Source: Dichomitus squalens LYAD-421 SS1
Lineage: Eukaryota > Basidiomycota > Agaricomycetes > Polyporales > Polyporaceae
Length of the DNA: 64,000 nucleotides
Reading direction: 5' to 3'
Assembly: GCF_000275845.1 (NCBI RefSeq)
Contig: NW_006766889.1
Span: forward strand, 870,923-934,922
Shown here: piece by piece, positions 12,119 through 26,096 of the stretch
Numbering within the stretch: the first letter of the stretch is position 1
How the letters are laid out: each line of letters opens with the position of its first letter
Notes under the pieces: model-generated
The model's input: only the letters and a program-made list of their open reading frames with translations
What the model was told of the DNA's origin: nothing
The model's database searches: none
Made by a program: the position numbers and the translations under genes

Positions 12119-12698
12119 GATCCGAGCGGGAGGTTGTGGGTGGTTCGCTTGGCTTGACTATTGGTGGCGGAGCTGGTGGTTGTGGGATTGCAGCCAATTC
12201 CTTGGCTCTCATATATAGGCCTGCTCGATCACCCACTCATCGAGCTGTATGACGAATGAAGGTTCAGGAGTCGCCGCTCGAGTAGGCTCACTTGTTGAGT
12301 ACGTCAATACGTGACTTTGCATGTTCCTGAGACAGACAATTTGAACGGCGTCCGAACGGCGTGCTTGGAAATCGAGAAGTCTCGTAAGCCTCCTCGACGC
12401 TGAATATGGGTACACCCGAAACGGGAAGTGTAGGCGCGCATTAGTGGTGGTCCCTCGGGCAGCGTCACGACGCCGAAGCTGATTAATAGCGACTGGGTCG
12501 GGTGGCCCGATGGTGCACTAGGACAACTAACCTGCGGGTGAGCGATATTCACCCGATCACGATAAAGAGTGTGTATGAATGCACTTGGGACATGGCGTTG
12601 CCAAAGGTAATACAGGCGGCGGGTGCTCTGGCGAGGGGTCCTAGTCAGCCTTGGCGATCACTTGCGAAGGCTGGCCGGATCCTTTAGAGTATGCGTTG
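12119..12698. other. intergenic, promoter of the alpha/beta hydrolase
   Basis: Separates the intact hydrolase from its decayed copy. On the minus strand a TATA-like run (TATATAT, 12211-12217) lies about 95 nt before the hydrolase ATG. Nothing else recognised. Confidence 0.4.
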
Positions 12699-13147
12699 CT
12701 ACTGTCGCTGATGGTTGCCTGAATTCTTCCAGACGCTATAGCGCGAGACACTGGTCTCCTCTGACTCCGATTCCAAGATTTCCCAGGCCGATAGAACTAA
12801 GAAAGCCGCTGCCATTACGCCGATGGGAGCACCGTAATGGAAGCATACACAGAAAACCGATGGATCCCGAGTCCATCGGGTTGGATGAGAGATCGCGTCC
12901 ATCAGGAGCTCGAAAGTGTAGCGATAGTGTCGTGCCAGACCAAATCTGCGAACCAAAGCCCGGGCTGTCAGGAGCAATGGTCCGATGAGAAGCGCGTATG
13001 AGCATGAGGTTGCGGTACTAGTACGAAGAAGAGAAGCCATGGAGGAGAGTCAGGAGATGTGGGTTGGTGCTGGGACAGCGTCTCTCTGCAGAATACCTCA
13101 ACGCCGCTATCGACAACGAGCGGCTTGACTAGGGGAGCGGCAGCCAT
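12699..13147 (-). pseudogene. decayed alpha/beta hydrolase copy
   Basis: The minus-strand sequence aligns by eye with the N-terminal half of the hydrolase at 10995-12118. It begins with an ATG at 13147 and the pattern LVKPLVVDSGVEVFCRE (compare [16 protein letters not shown]). After that the homologous pieces fall in different frames: a stop interrupts the region matching the oxyanion loop, RTIAPDSPGFG matches [11 protein letters not shown], and VCFHYGAPIG matches the nucleophile elbow VFDYGAP, with His in place of the catalytic Asp. The C-terminal half is not detectable. It looks like a tandem duplicate inactivated by frameshifts, a stop, loss of the nucleophile and truncation. Confidence 0.75.
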
Positions 13148-13447
13148 CGTGCTGATCCCGCAATTGCGGACATGTGCAGGCGTCCTAGGGTTGTCGCCGC
13201 AAGTTTCGAGTAATCTCATAACTGAGAAGCCGTGAGTCACTCGGAGCATTCAAGACGTCACGAGAGGATTGCCATATAGGTGTATGCAGCGTTTCATGGG
13301 GAAGGGGAGGTAATGGTACTTGAACAAGCTGACGCCGAGAAATGAGCCAGATGCAATATCCTGCTTCTTATAGAAATGTAGACGCCCGATGACCGGTGGC
13401 GCGGCTCCGGATGCAAGCGCAAGACCGCGCCTGACTTGGGACTCCCT
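13148..13447. other. intergenic, nothing recognised
   Basis: About 300 bp between the hydrolase relic and the foldback element. No coding signal or repeat seen. Confidence 0.4.
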
Positions 13448-14004
13448 AGGGGTGCTCAATTCTTGTCGGTCGCTCAGTTGCTCGCGCGCCTATTGGGCGC
13501 CTGCCTAGCTGCATTCAAGGTCAGCTCAAGCGTCTGCAGTACAGCGAGCGGCAGAGACACGCAGGCAGCGGGCGCAAAGAGATCGAAAAGATCGTCTCAT
13601 GCTAGGTTTGTTAGGCCCGGGAAATCAGCCCAGCAAGTGAATGGTGACGTCGGGAGAGCTTATAAACTCGTTGACCTTGACTTATTATACACAATGCGCC
13701 CAAGTCGGAAACAGAATCAGCACGACATATATATGGTTCAGGTGAGGGTGCCGCTGCAACTGGACTCAAACCTTGTGAGGCGACTCCATATCTCGAGACA
13801 AGCAACTTTATAGCTTCTGAATCGTCAAATCCTCGCGTCGCTCTCTAGTCCCAGCTCAGGGGCATCATGCGGTCGTGTTGCACCTGCTGCCTGCGTGTCT
13901 CTGCTCGCTGTACTGCAGACGCTTGAGCTGACCTTGAATGCAGCTAGGCAGGCGCCCAATAGGCGCGCGAGCAACTGAGCGACCGACAAGAATTGAGCAC
14001 CCCT
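13448..14004. repeat. foldback element with about 125-bp terminal inverted repeats
   Basis: The left arm (about 13448-13575) and the right arm (about 13880-14004) are reverse complements. The outer ~104 nt appear identical; further in there is one 3-nt length difference and a few substitutions. The arms enclose about 300 bp with no convincing coding sequence. The outer end of each arm reads AGGGGTGCTCAATTC inward. I see no obvious target-site duplication next to the arms. The right arm ends 20 nt before the PRP2 start codon. It could be a non-autonomous MITE or foldback transposon, or a local inverted duplication. Confidence 0.85.
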
Positions 14005-14024
14005 CCTTCTATACCACAGCCCTC

Positions 14025-17871
<3,847 letters not shown>

Positions 17872-18336
17872 CTGTCGTTCTGCTGCAATATCATACTTAC
17901 TCGTCTGACTGACATCACAAGTCCCTTCATCCGTCGCAGTGCTCTGTACGCTTCATGCATGCTCGTATGATGATGTGATATGTGTACCATCCTGGCCCGT
18001 GCCATCGTGTCCAAAGCCTAGTCATTCGGAACGCTCGATGTGGGAATGTCATAGGCGCTCAAAGTCCAGCACTTGCGCGATATGGCTTGCGTCTCTGCAC
18101 TAAGTCATGTCGCGCGCAGCGAGGGTCTCGTGGTTTATGAATAGGACCATTGAGCTCAGCAAAGGGGCTTCTTTGCGAATAAGAACTTGGCTTGAACCTT
18201 AGCATTGGTAAGCTCGTCTCTATCGCTCCCACGTGTCAGATAGCCTCGAAACAGTTCGCAGACGTCATAGTCAGGACTAGCATTCTTCAAGCTCTCGCTT
18301 CTCCGCCCCCCAGTGCAAGCTATTTCACCATTCAAG
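17872..18336. other. intergenic, nothing recognised
   Basis: Between PRP2 and the questin-oxidase-like gene, both on the plus strand. It should hold the PRP2 3' end and the next promoter. No domain or repeat seen. Confidence 0.4.
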
Positions 18337-20158
18337 ATGACTGGCAACCCCACCGCATCTCCTCAACTTCCACCGACAATCAGGCAAGGTATCCTCAACC
18401 TACCAGGGACGACGCCTGAAGCGAAGCGCGTCGCCGAACGGGTCCTAGAGGAGGACCGGCACAAACATCATTGCTTCTATGGCAGAGTCGGTTTCCACAA
18501 CCACCTTAGCCACCAGTGAGCCGGTCTCTTTTTCTTGGGAAAACGTCATCTTAATGTCGGATCTTGTTACATAGTCTCCTAGCAGTGTATGACCTGGGTG
18601 CGCCTGCCGCGCTCCTGCAGAAGATATACGATCGCGAGGCCGAGTCCCAGTCGGATATTGAGACTTGGGAACGAAAGAGCGGGAAGATCGAGGCCGCACA
18701 CGAGACGATCACCAATGAGAATTGGACAAACTTCCTCGGGGACGAGAGGTGCGCGCAGATATGTCCTAAGTTCCTTGCTAAGCAGCTGGTTGACTGCAGA
18801 ACTACCTTAGGTACTATCCGAGCTACCTCGAGTTCTTCACAAAGACTATCGCCGGGCTTGGTGCGGGGCAAGTGCTTGAGAAATACGTGTTCGCCCCTGC
18901 TGCAAACGGCAATGAGGCGTATATGCTGCTGCGATTCGTTGGAGGCGCGTAAGTATAGGGAACTATGTATATCCGTTTTGATAAACTGACGATCGCCCTA
19001 GGTTACACCCACTTATTCAGACAGGGGTAAGGGAGCCATATATCTTTGCACGCCGATTTTGACTGGCTTGACGACACGATCACTGCAGTACGGTGCCGAG
19101 TTTAGTAGCGACGCCATGATAGCGCAAGGTTAATGCAGTTCTCGTCCTCGCATGTTCATTGGTGACCTTCAAGGACTGACATAACGTTCCCAGCTCTGGC
19201 CCAAACAGCGGTGCATAACGCATTTCACCCAGAGCTATTCGACCTCAGCAACGCGCCTCCACCCTTGACGGTCCTCGACTACAAGGCGAGACGACCTACT
19301 CATCGGCAGCCTCACAGGGGCTCTTCTTTGCTCCATATCCTCCGTCAAGCGTACGATTCCGAAATCATGAAGCCCGTTATGCCCTACGACCCTGATGCGC
19401 TCCTGTCTGCCCGCTTCAAGTCCGCTTTCGAGGACGGCACACGCGTCAAGGAGATCCGCCGTCTCTCAGCGCTCTGGCAGATCGACGCCTCACGCGGCCA
19501 GCTCGAGTTTGACGAGAAGGTCGAGGAGCTCCTCTGGACGGCGACTCTCCTCCTCGTGGGCACCGGCAAACCTGGCCACAAGGCCCGCCTGGACTTCTTC
19601 CTGATGCACTTGCTCAACGCGTCGCTCTTCGTGCCCTCGCTCCTCCAGGCGATCCCCACGACCGAGTCAAAGGCGGCGTTGCTCCGCGCGATCCCCCCAG
19701 TGCTCCTCGCGTACCTCACCATCCGCGGACGGCCCAGGATCGACCCGGGGCTGGCGATGTCGTTCACCGAGTTTCCGCGCCCGCCGCCCAACGTGGACGT
19801 GGCGGAGTCACACGCAGATGCCGTTGGGGACCCGCGTGACCCGAAGGACCATAACCCGTGGCCGGTCATCGTGTCCGACGTTCTCCACGCGCCCGACGCG
19901 CACACCGTCAAGGCTGTCCGTGCCCTCTACTACGCCGCGCAGAAGTACGGCCGCATACCACCTGGAGAGGTCATCGGAGCGTTCGACGCTGAAGGGAGGG
20001 AGACGCACCCGGGGATCGCCAAGGTGGACGGGACGCTGTTCGTGAGGGCGGCTGGGGTCGTGATGGATACGCTCGGGTGGGTGGCGCATGGACAGAAGGA
20101 GGGAGGCTGGGATCGGAGTGCGCTGGGTTGGGACGACGCGTGGAAGAACGAAGAATGA
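18337..20158 (+). CDS. questin-oxidase-like (AflY/DUF4243) protein
   Basis: Six exons: 18337-18515, 18575-18748, 18811-18948, 19002-19026, 19089-19128 and 19194-20158; 506 residues with all phases kept. The protein matches the questin oxidase/AflY family: an N-terminal His-rich segment (HKHHCFYGRVGFHNHLSHH), LLAVYDLGAPAALLQKIYD, NWTNFLGDERYYPSYLEFF, then a region of His and acidic helices including KARLDFFLMHLLNASLFVP and the C-terminal KVDGTLFVRAAGVVMDTLGW. Characterised members catalyse Baeyer-Villiger-like ring opening of anthraquinones. No signal peptide. No polyketide synthase or other pathway gene lies in this window, so the substrate cannot be inferred from context. Confidence 0.87.
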
Positions 20159-20631
20159 CTTCTGCCGGTCATGGTGTTGGGGGAAGGCCAAGGTTGTAGG
20201 AATAGCATGGTCCGAATCAGGCCACTTGTATACTAGCCCATACGCAGCTGCAGAGCGGCAGGACTCTGGTCCTGTCAGCATGTATCATAGTTTATGAACT
20301 TAAGCACTTTGACACGAGTTAATCAGCCAAGAAAGTCACCAAAGCAGACGGCGCAGTGGTACATATCGCGATCACGTGGGATGCGCGACATTGCAGAATT
20401 TGCGCGTGGAGTCGCACTCCGACGACCCGAATCCATCGCCCATGTCCCACCCCTTCCCTTAGCGACACCTCCTGCTATACGATATACTGCCCCCCTTTCT
20501 TTGAAACATACAGCCCACATCCTGCTAATACTTAGTAAGTTGTTCCGTCTCCCATCACTACGAAGAATACTGGTCGCCATGCTAAGATGGTATGGTCCAG
20601 TTTTTCTATTCAGACCCGACCCACATCCACC
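20159..20631. other. intergenic, nothing recognised
   Basis: About 470 bp between two plus-strand genes. An ATG at 20592 in another frame gives a long overlapping ORF through the next exon, but its Arg/Pro/Ala-rich product is a shadow of the real frame. Confidence 0.4.
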
Positions 20632-21953
20632 ATGTCGAATACCGGCGTACTCGACGGCAACAACGTCAATCAGTTGCACACCGCCCCGAATCAAGCTCAC
20701 GGGCCTCAACCTGGGTCGTCCAAACGTGCCCTAGAAGAGGCCGCCCTAAGCTTAGAGGAGTCCCCTGCTGCGAAACGTCGCCGTCCACAGCCCGACCTTT
20801 CCACGCTGCTGCCCCCGCCAAGCAACTGCGAAATCCAGCTCCGCTTCCAGCTCTGCCGCTTCCAAGGCGTGTACCGCGTCGTCCGCGTCCCGTTCACCTT
20901 CACCTTCGCGCACCTCTACCGCCTCATCCTCCTCCTCTTCGGCTGGTCCGGCTACCACGGGCACCAGGCCGAGGTCCTCACCCACGTCGAGAAGTACGCC
21001 TCCCCGGGGCGCAAGGGCGAGGTGAAGAAGCACCGGTACTGGAAGGTGCCTCCGAGGCCCGCGCGCGGCGAGGACGGCTGGGTGGAGTGGTACCAGGACT
21101 ACAGCAGGCACGAGCGCGAGCCCGCGCTGCGCGTCGCGCCGAAGGGGCGCAAGAGCCTGGGCTGGGACTTCGAGCCACACTTCGACGAGGACTACGAGCC
21201 GATGAGCAGGTGGGAGCGGCTGTGGAAGGAGCTGCAGGTCCCGTGGAAGAAGGACGACGAGGTGACGCTGGGGGACATATGGGCGCCGAAGAGCAGGGAT
21301 AACTTCACGAAGGGCGAGTGCAGCAACGAGGAGATCGCGATCCACCTCGAATACGATTTGAGCTGTGAGTGAAATGTCCTTGCAGGATACGCTGCGTTGT
21401 GGAGGGGTGCTGATAGACGTTTGGCTGCAGCGAGCTGGGATGTCCATGTCACCATCGAAGCGGACAAGGACGGACACTACATGTGGAAAGTCAATCCTCC
21501 CACCAATAGACCAGTCATCACCGTGGCTAAAGGAGGGGTGAGCATGCCTTGTATATCCTGCGCATGCCGGAACTCATAGTCTCACAGGCTCCGGTCGAGG
21601 ATGCGCGTAGCGACCGAGGTGTGAGTAGCTCGCTTCACTCGGTGGCAAATTCGAAGCTTTGATACTGAACTGTATGCCTGTAGGAGCTTGACGGGAAGAA
21701 AAAGAAGGTCTCGAACATGCTCTTCTTGCCTGACATTTTTGAGCGATTCCTCAAGGGTGAGGTCGGCTCAGAGGCACGGAAAACTGAGCATGCTGTGTAT
21801 GACATGGAGGAAGAGCGGGCGCGGCAGCAGGCTGCTGCTGAGGAACGAGAGAGGCAGCGGCGGGAGCGCCAGCAGAACCAAACCAACGGCCCAGGAGACG
21901 ACGGCGAAGAACATCACAGCGACGGGGACAGCTACTCGGACGAGGAATACTGA
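20632..21953 (+). CDS. pRiA4b ORF3-like domain protein
   Basis: Four exons: 20632-21364, 21431-21537, 21588-21620 and 21684-21953; 380 residues. After a disordered N-terminus (about 1-60), residues from about 65 match the plasmid pRiA4b ORF3-like fold: IQLRFQLCRFQGVYRVVRVP, then FAHLYRLILLLFGWSGYHGH. This pattern of a beta strand, a basic loop, a helix and a Trp-containing H-x-H turn is known mostly from bacterial proteins. A second conserved block is ELQVPWKKDDEVTLGDIW, and after the first intron SSWDVHVTIEADKDG. The C-terminal ~70 residues are a charged Glu/Arg/Gln coiled-coil-like segment and an acidic tail. Function is unknown. The start at 20632 is favoured over 20587 because it follows a purine-C context and no domain lies upstream. 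Confidence 0.75.
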
Positions 21954-22348
21954 ATGTCGTTGGAATTGCAGGCAAGGCATATCTGCTGCCGGCCGATATC
22001 GTAGAGGTCCTGCGTCTCCTTAATGGACTTTCACTTCTGTACCTATGAATATCGTAATGCAGCTCAACACTCAGTAGTATACCACCTAATTGACACCGAA
22101 TACTCTGAAAGGGCTTACTATAAGCCAGTTCCTGCCTGGTCCGCTTCTTAGTCATTCGTGGGGAGTCCGAGGAAGAGATGGTGCCAGTACTAGCGTCGGC
22201 ATGTGTATAGTTGTAACCCTAGGCCACATCACCAAACTCGGAACCCTAGCGAGCGCGACGCCGAGCGTCCAGTACCCGATTGCGACAACCTCAACGACGT
22301 CCTTTACGCATACGCCATCATATTCCACTACCCATCTGTCTAGCCAAA
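21954..22348. other. intergenic, VMA3 promoter region
   Basis: About 400 bp between two plus-strand genes. Nothing recognised besides pyrimidine-rich sequence before the VMA3 start. Confidence 0.4.
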
Positions 22349-23233
22349 ATGTCCGTCTGTCCGCCGTACGCTCCCTTCTTTGGTTTTGCCGGGGTCGCCT
22401 CCGCGGTGCGTTCGCCTGACGTCTACCATGTCATTGTGCTTCGTATTCTGACCTAGTGCGTTACGCCATGCAGATGATCTTCAGCAGTACGTACACCTGG
22501 CGAGATTACCATGAGCTTCAATGACGGGGCGCTGGCTTATACTTCGCACGGTAGCGGTCGGAGCGGCGTTTGGTACAGCGAAGTCGGGCATCGGCATCGC
22601 AGGCTTGGGTACATTCAGGCCTGAATTGGTCATGAAGGTACGTACGGGGGAAGGGCTACTACACAGTTTCTGACCCATCATGCGCAACTCATGTATTCAG
22701 TCCCTCATCCCGGTGGTCATGTCCGGTATCATTGCCGTGTACGGCTTGGTGGTGTCCGTGCTTATTGCTGGTGGACGTAAGTGCTTCACCTCCTGGTCCT
22801 TCGCGCGTCCCAACTGTTTCAGCTCTGGCTTCATGATTACTTACTCTCTATCGCTCTCTTCTCTCTCGCAGTCAAACCCACCGACTACTCGCTATATGCT
22901 GGCTTCGTCCACCTAGGTGCGGGTCTCGCGTGTGGGTTCACTGGTCTCGCCGCGGGCTACGCGATTGGCTTCGTGGGCGACTCGGTGAGTGCAGACCGTT
23001 GAGGGCGGAAGTGTGCTAACACACATCTTGTAGTGTGTACGAGCATACGTGTTCGAGTCGAAGGTTTTCGTGACGATGGTGCTCATACTCATCTTCGGCG
23101 AGGTGCTGGGGTTGTACGGGTGCGTCATAAGGCCATCTTCCCAGTACTGGTCATGCTGACGTAGCTTGCGTTCAGCCTGATCGTCGCACTCATCATGAAC
23201 TCACGAGCATCAGAGGCAGCGCGTTGCCCTTGA
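22349..23233 (+). CDS. VMA3: V-type ATPase proteolipid subunit c
   Basis: Seven short exons: 22349-22405, 22474-22486 (13 nt), 22555-22637, 22701-22776, 22872-22984, 23034-23119 and 23176-23233; 161 residues, the normal size for this subunit. Four transmembrane helices are visible, rich in Gly and Ala. Typical landmarks are [16 protein letters not shown] in helix 1, [10 protein letters not shown] in the loop, and [15 protein letters not shown] in helix 4. The buried proton-carrying Glu falls at position 137, the same number as in yeast Vma3p. The protein forms the rotating c-ring of the V0 sector in vacuolar and Golgi membranes. VMA6, another V0 subunit, lies 4.4 kb downstream on the same strand. 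Confidence 0.96.
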
Positions 23234-23441
23234 AACGTCGGTCGACTACCCCTCTCTCCCCACTCCCGTACTTACGCTGCCGCGTGTGTTTCTCGCTTGC
23301 TAATGGACTCCTGCATGGAACAATGTCATATCATACATACCCGAAACATATGCAGGTGCTTTACATAATGTACGGAAACCTATCAGAAACACAACGAAAG
23401 AGGAGCAAGAAGCCGAGCACGGTGGCTGTCGAACGACACAT

Positions 23442-24153
23442 TTACGCTCTACTCCTGGGACTCCGGCTCCTGCTGCGGCTATCGCTGCGGTACCGCTTCC
23501 TTCGTGGGCTTCGGCTCCGGGAGCGGCGCGAGTCGCCTGAATCAGAGTGGGATGAGGAGGAGGAGCTGGAGGAGCCTGAGTCGGAGCTGCTATCACTATC
23601 GCTATCACTGTCCGAGTCCGAGTCTGAGTCGGACGAAGATGATGACATGGATTCCGAGCTGGGGTTGCTGTGTAAGTACGTGTGTTACGGCACGCATAGC
23701 GTAAGGGGGAGCGTACCGTCCGCGCTTGCGAGAGGAGCCTTCGCCCTTGTCCTTCGAGCGTTCCTTCTCCTTCTGTTCAAGGATACGGTTCGCTGTGCCA
23801 CTCCTGCTTCGAGCATTAAGACGATCGCGTGGCATGAGGCATAAGAAATATATACGTACTTGGACTTAAACTCCTCGGGCACCTCCACGGACGGCTTCCC
23901 GTCCGCTTTCAACTTCGCGAGTAGTTTCGGGTTCTCCAGCTGCTGCGTACGCGAGGGGCGGGAGACGTACGGTCGTTGGCCCTTGCATTCGTATGTGAAG
24001 TGCCCTGGAGACAGTTAGTCATACATCAGCTTGGGCTTCGGGACTGTGTGCTGCAGCGATCTACGAACCTGTTCCGAGGCACTTCTGGCACACTGTAGTC
24101 GCCGTGGCTCTGGGTTGGTTCGCGGACTTGCGGTGCGGCGCGTACTTAGACAT
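23442..24153 (-). CDS. zinc-knuckle, Ser/Asp- and Arg/Ser-rich protein (ZCCHC10-like)
   Basis: Four exons: 24153-24069, 24004-23860, 23803-23717 and 23667-23442; 180 residues. The N-terminus has a single CCHC zinc knuckle split by the first intron (C-x2-C before it; G-H-F-x3-C after it), followed by RPYVSRPSRTQQLENPKLL, the pattern of the ZCCHC10 family. Next comes EVPEEFKSK, then a Lys/Glu-rich stretch. The C-terminus is a repetitive Ser/Asp run (SDSDSDSDSDSDS) and then an Arg/Ser tail (RRSRSRSPRRKRYR). RS tails usually mark nuclear, splicing-associated proteins; a role in RNA binding is an inference. It converges with VMA3 (208 bp between stops) and diverges from the gene at 24562. Confidence 0.85.
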
Positions 24154-24561
24154 TGTTCGTGGAGGGTACTGTGACAAGTTTAAGGGGTATCTAAAGTACG
24201 GGAACAGCAATAGTACTGGCAGACGGCGTGTGGAAAGCAGAGACCAAGGAAGACGCGCAGCGTTGGCGATTCGCGAATGTCTGAACTCAGATAAGTGCTG
24301 AATTAGGCTAAAGAGAAAACGTTATAACATTGGTTTAGTCCTCTCTAAATAAGTACATTTGGCACCGCCAGCGCTTCGACTGACGCAGCAGCCACCGCCA
24401 TGAAGTTCAGGCCGTCATTGCACTTGCGCCGGAACCGAGTCACTGCGGCATCATTGCCAACGTCCACGGCCATTCCCATCCTATAAAACAAGCATGTCAT
24501 GGTCTGACATGGTCTGATACCGCCCACACACTACTCCGCTACCACAGCACTCCGTTGTCTC
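24154..24561. promoter_or_regulatory. divergent intergenic region
   Basis: 408 bp between the start codons of the zinc-knuckle gene (minus) and the putative nucleotidyltransferase gene (plus), so it must carry both promoters. No TATA box or repeat is evident. Confidence 0.45.
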
Positions 24562-25948
24562 ATGGGCGGAAACGCATTCAAGCGGCTGCTGCCGCACGCC
24601 ACCTTCCCGCGTATGCACCCCGCGGTCTACAACGCTCTGAAAGCTCAGGTCCTCCCCATCGTGCAATCTTTCTATGCACACGCCACCGTCTCGCCCGAAG
24701 CCCCGGAGAAAGCCGACTTTGGAGACCTGGACATCATCGTGGCTGGCCCGCGCGATGGCCTGACGCACGAGGAAGTCAGGGCTGCGCTGCGCGCGACGTG
24801 CAGCATACCCCAGGAGGGAAACAGGACGAGTAACTTCGCGATCCCTGTTGACGCGTTCGAGGCGGTCGCGCAGGCGCACAAGGCCGTCGCCGCTGCCTCT
24901 GAGCCCAAGCAGGACGGAGGCGCGAGGGACGCGGACGCGCAGGTGACCTTCCAAGTCGACTTGAACGTGAATGGGGACTACGCGCAATGGGAGCGTACCG
25001 TCTTCTGCTCGTCGTATGGGGATCTTGTGTTCTTCCTTGGGGTCCTCGCGCAGACAGCAGGGCTGTCATTCAGCATTTACGGGCTGAGGGTGCGTCGTGT
25101 CCTGTCACATCCCTCCTTGATACGAAGGATCGCCCCGCTCAACATCTCGTGTCTTGCAGCTCGCAGAGCCGATCCGCACCTACCCACCACAAACGTACTA
25201 CCTCTCGTACTCTATGGACGACATCCTGTCGTTCTTTGGACTCTCGATGGACAGGTGGAGACAAGGTTTTACGACACAGCACGATATCTTCGCCTGGCTC
25301 GCCACCTCGCCCTTCATCCACGTTCTCGTCGCGCGCTATCGTTCCCCAGAGTACGAGGCCTCAACGAAGGAGCGCCTCCATGACCGCCCCATGCGCATGA
25401 AGTTCATCAACTACCTCCGCACGCAGGAGCTCCCTGCCTGCACCTCCGGGATCAGCTCAACAACGTCGCTCTTCGCCGTAGAGGGAAACGTCCCAGAGAA
25501 GATTGACGCCGCACTCAGGTTCTTCGGGAAGGCCGAAGAGCACGCTGCGCTTGTGTACGCGAGCCGCGCGCAGAAGCGGGCGAAGGAGCTCCTGAACGGG
25601 ACGAACTTGAACGCATGGACGGGCGTGAATGGCAAGCCTATTCGCTTCGTCATGGACGAGGTGAAGGAGAGGCTTGGATGCCTCCCTGCGGCGGGTGGAG
25701 GACCCGCGTCGCCAGTGACTGCTGTGGTCGAGCCGTGGCAAAGAGCACTATCGGAGATGGAGGAGGAGGAGTTAAGGACATTAGTCGTGAGCGTCAAAGA
25801 GGAGATGGAGAAGGACGGCCGGCTTGAGTTCGACTGGAGAGCTGCGAAGACTGCTCGGCTAGAGAAGAAGCAGCAGCAGCAACAGAGGGAAGAGGTGATA
25901 GCGGATCCGGCCGAGGAGCAGACAGCGGCTGCCGTTGCCGTAGCATGA
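24562..25948 (+). CDS. putative nucleotidyltransferase-fold protein, unclassified
   Basis: Two exons, 24562-25089 and 25160-25948, give 438 residues. I do not recognise a named family, but the first 180 residues look like a DNA-polymerase-beta-type nucleotidyltransferase core. They begin GGNAFKRLLP with a nearby Arg17; then KADFGDLDIIVAG carries Asp55 and Asp57 in the D-x-D arrangement after Gly54; then TFQVDLNV supplies a third acid, Asp133, on a later strand. The second exon is helical (SMDDILSFFGLSMDRW, then FIHVLVARYRSP) and would act as a C-terminal domain. The tail is Glu/Lys/Gln-rich with a short Gln run (QQQQQ). The acidic triad appears intact, so activity is plausible. Substrate unknown. 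Confidence 0.72.
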
Positions 25949-26096
25949 TACGATATTGTGGCTAGGTTTGTATAGTAGCTCGTGCTGTACGATACGCCGC
26001 GGTATACCCCATAATTCTCTATGCATAATTCCGGCATGACACTTATGGATACTCTCTATGCTTAGACGCAGAACATCTATACCCCCCAGGAAGAAC

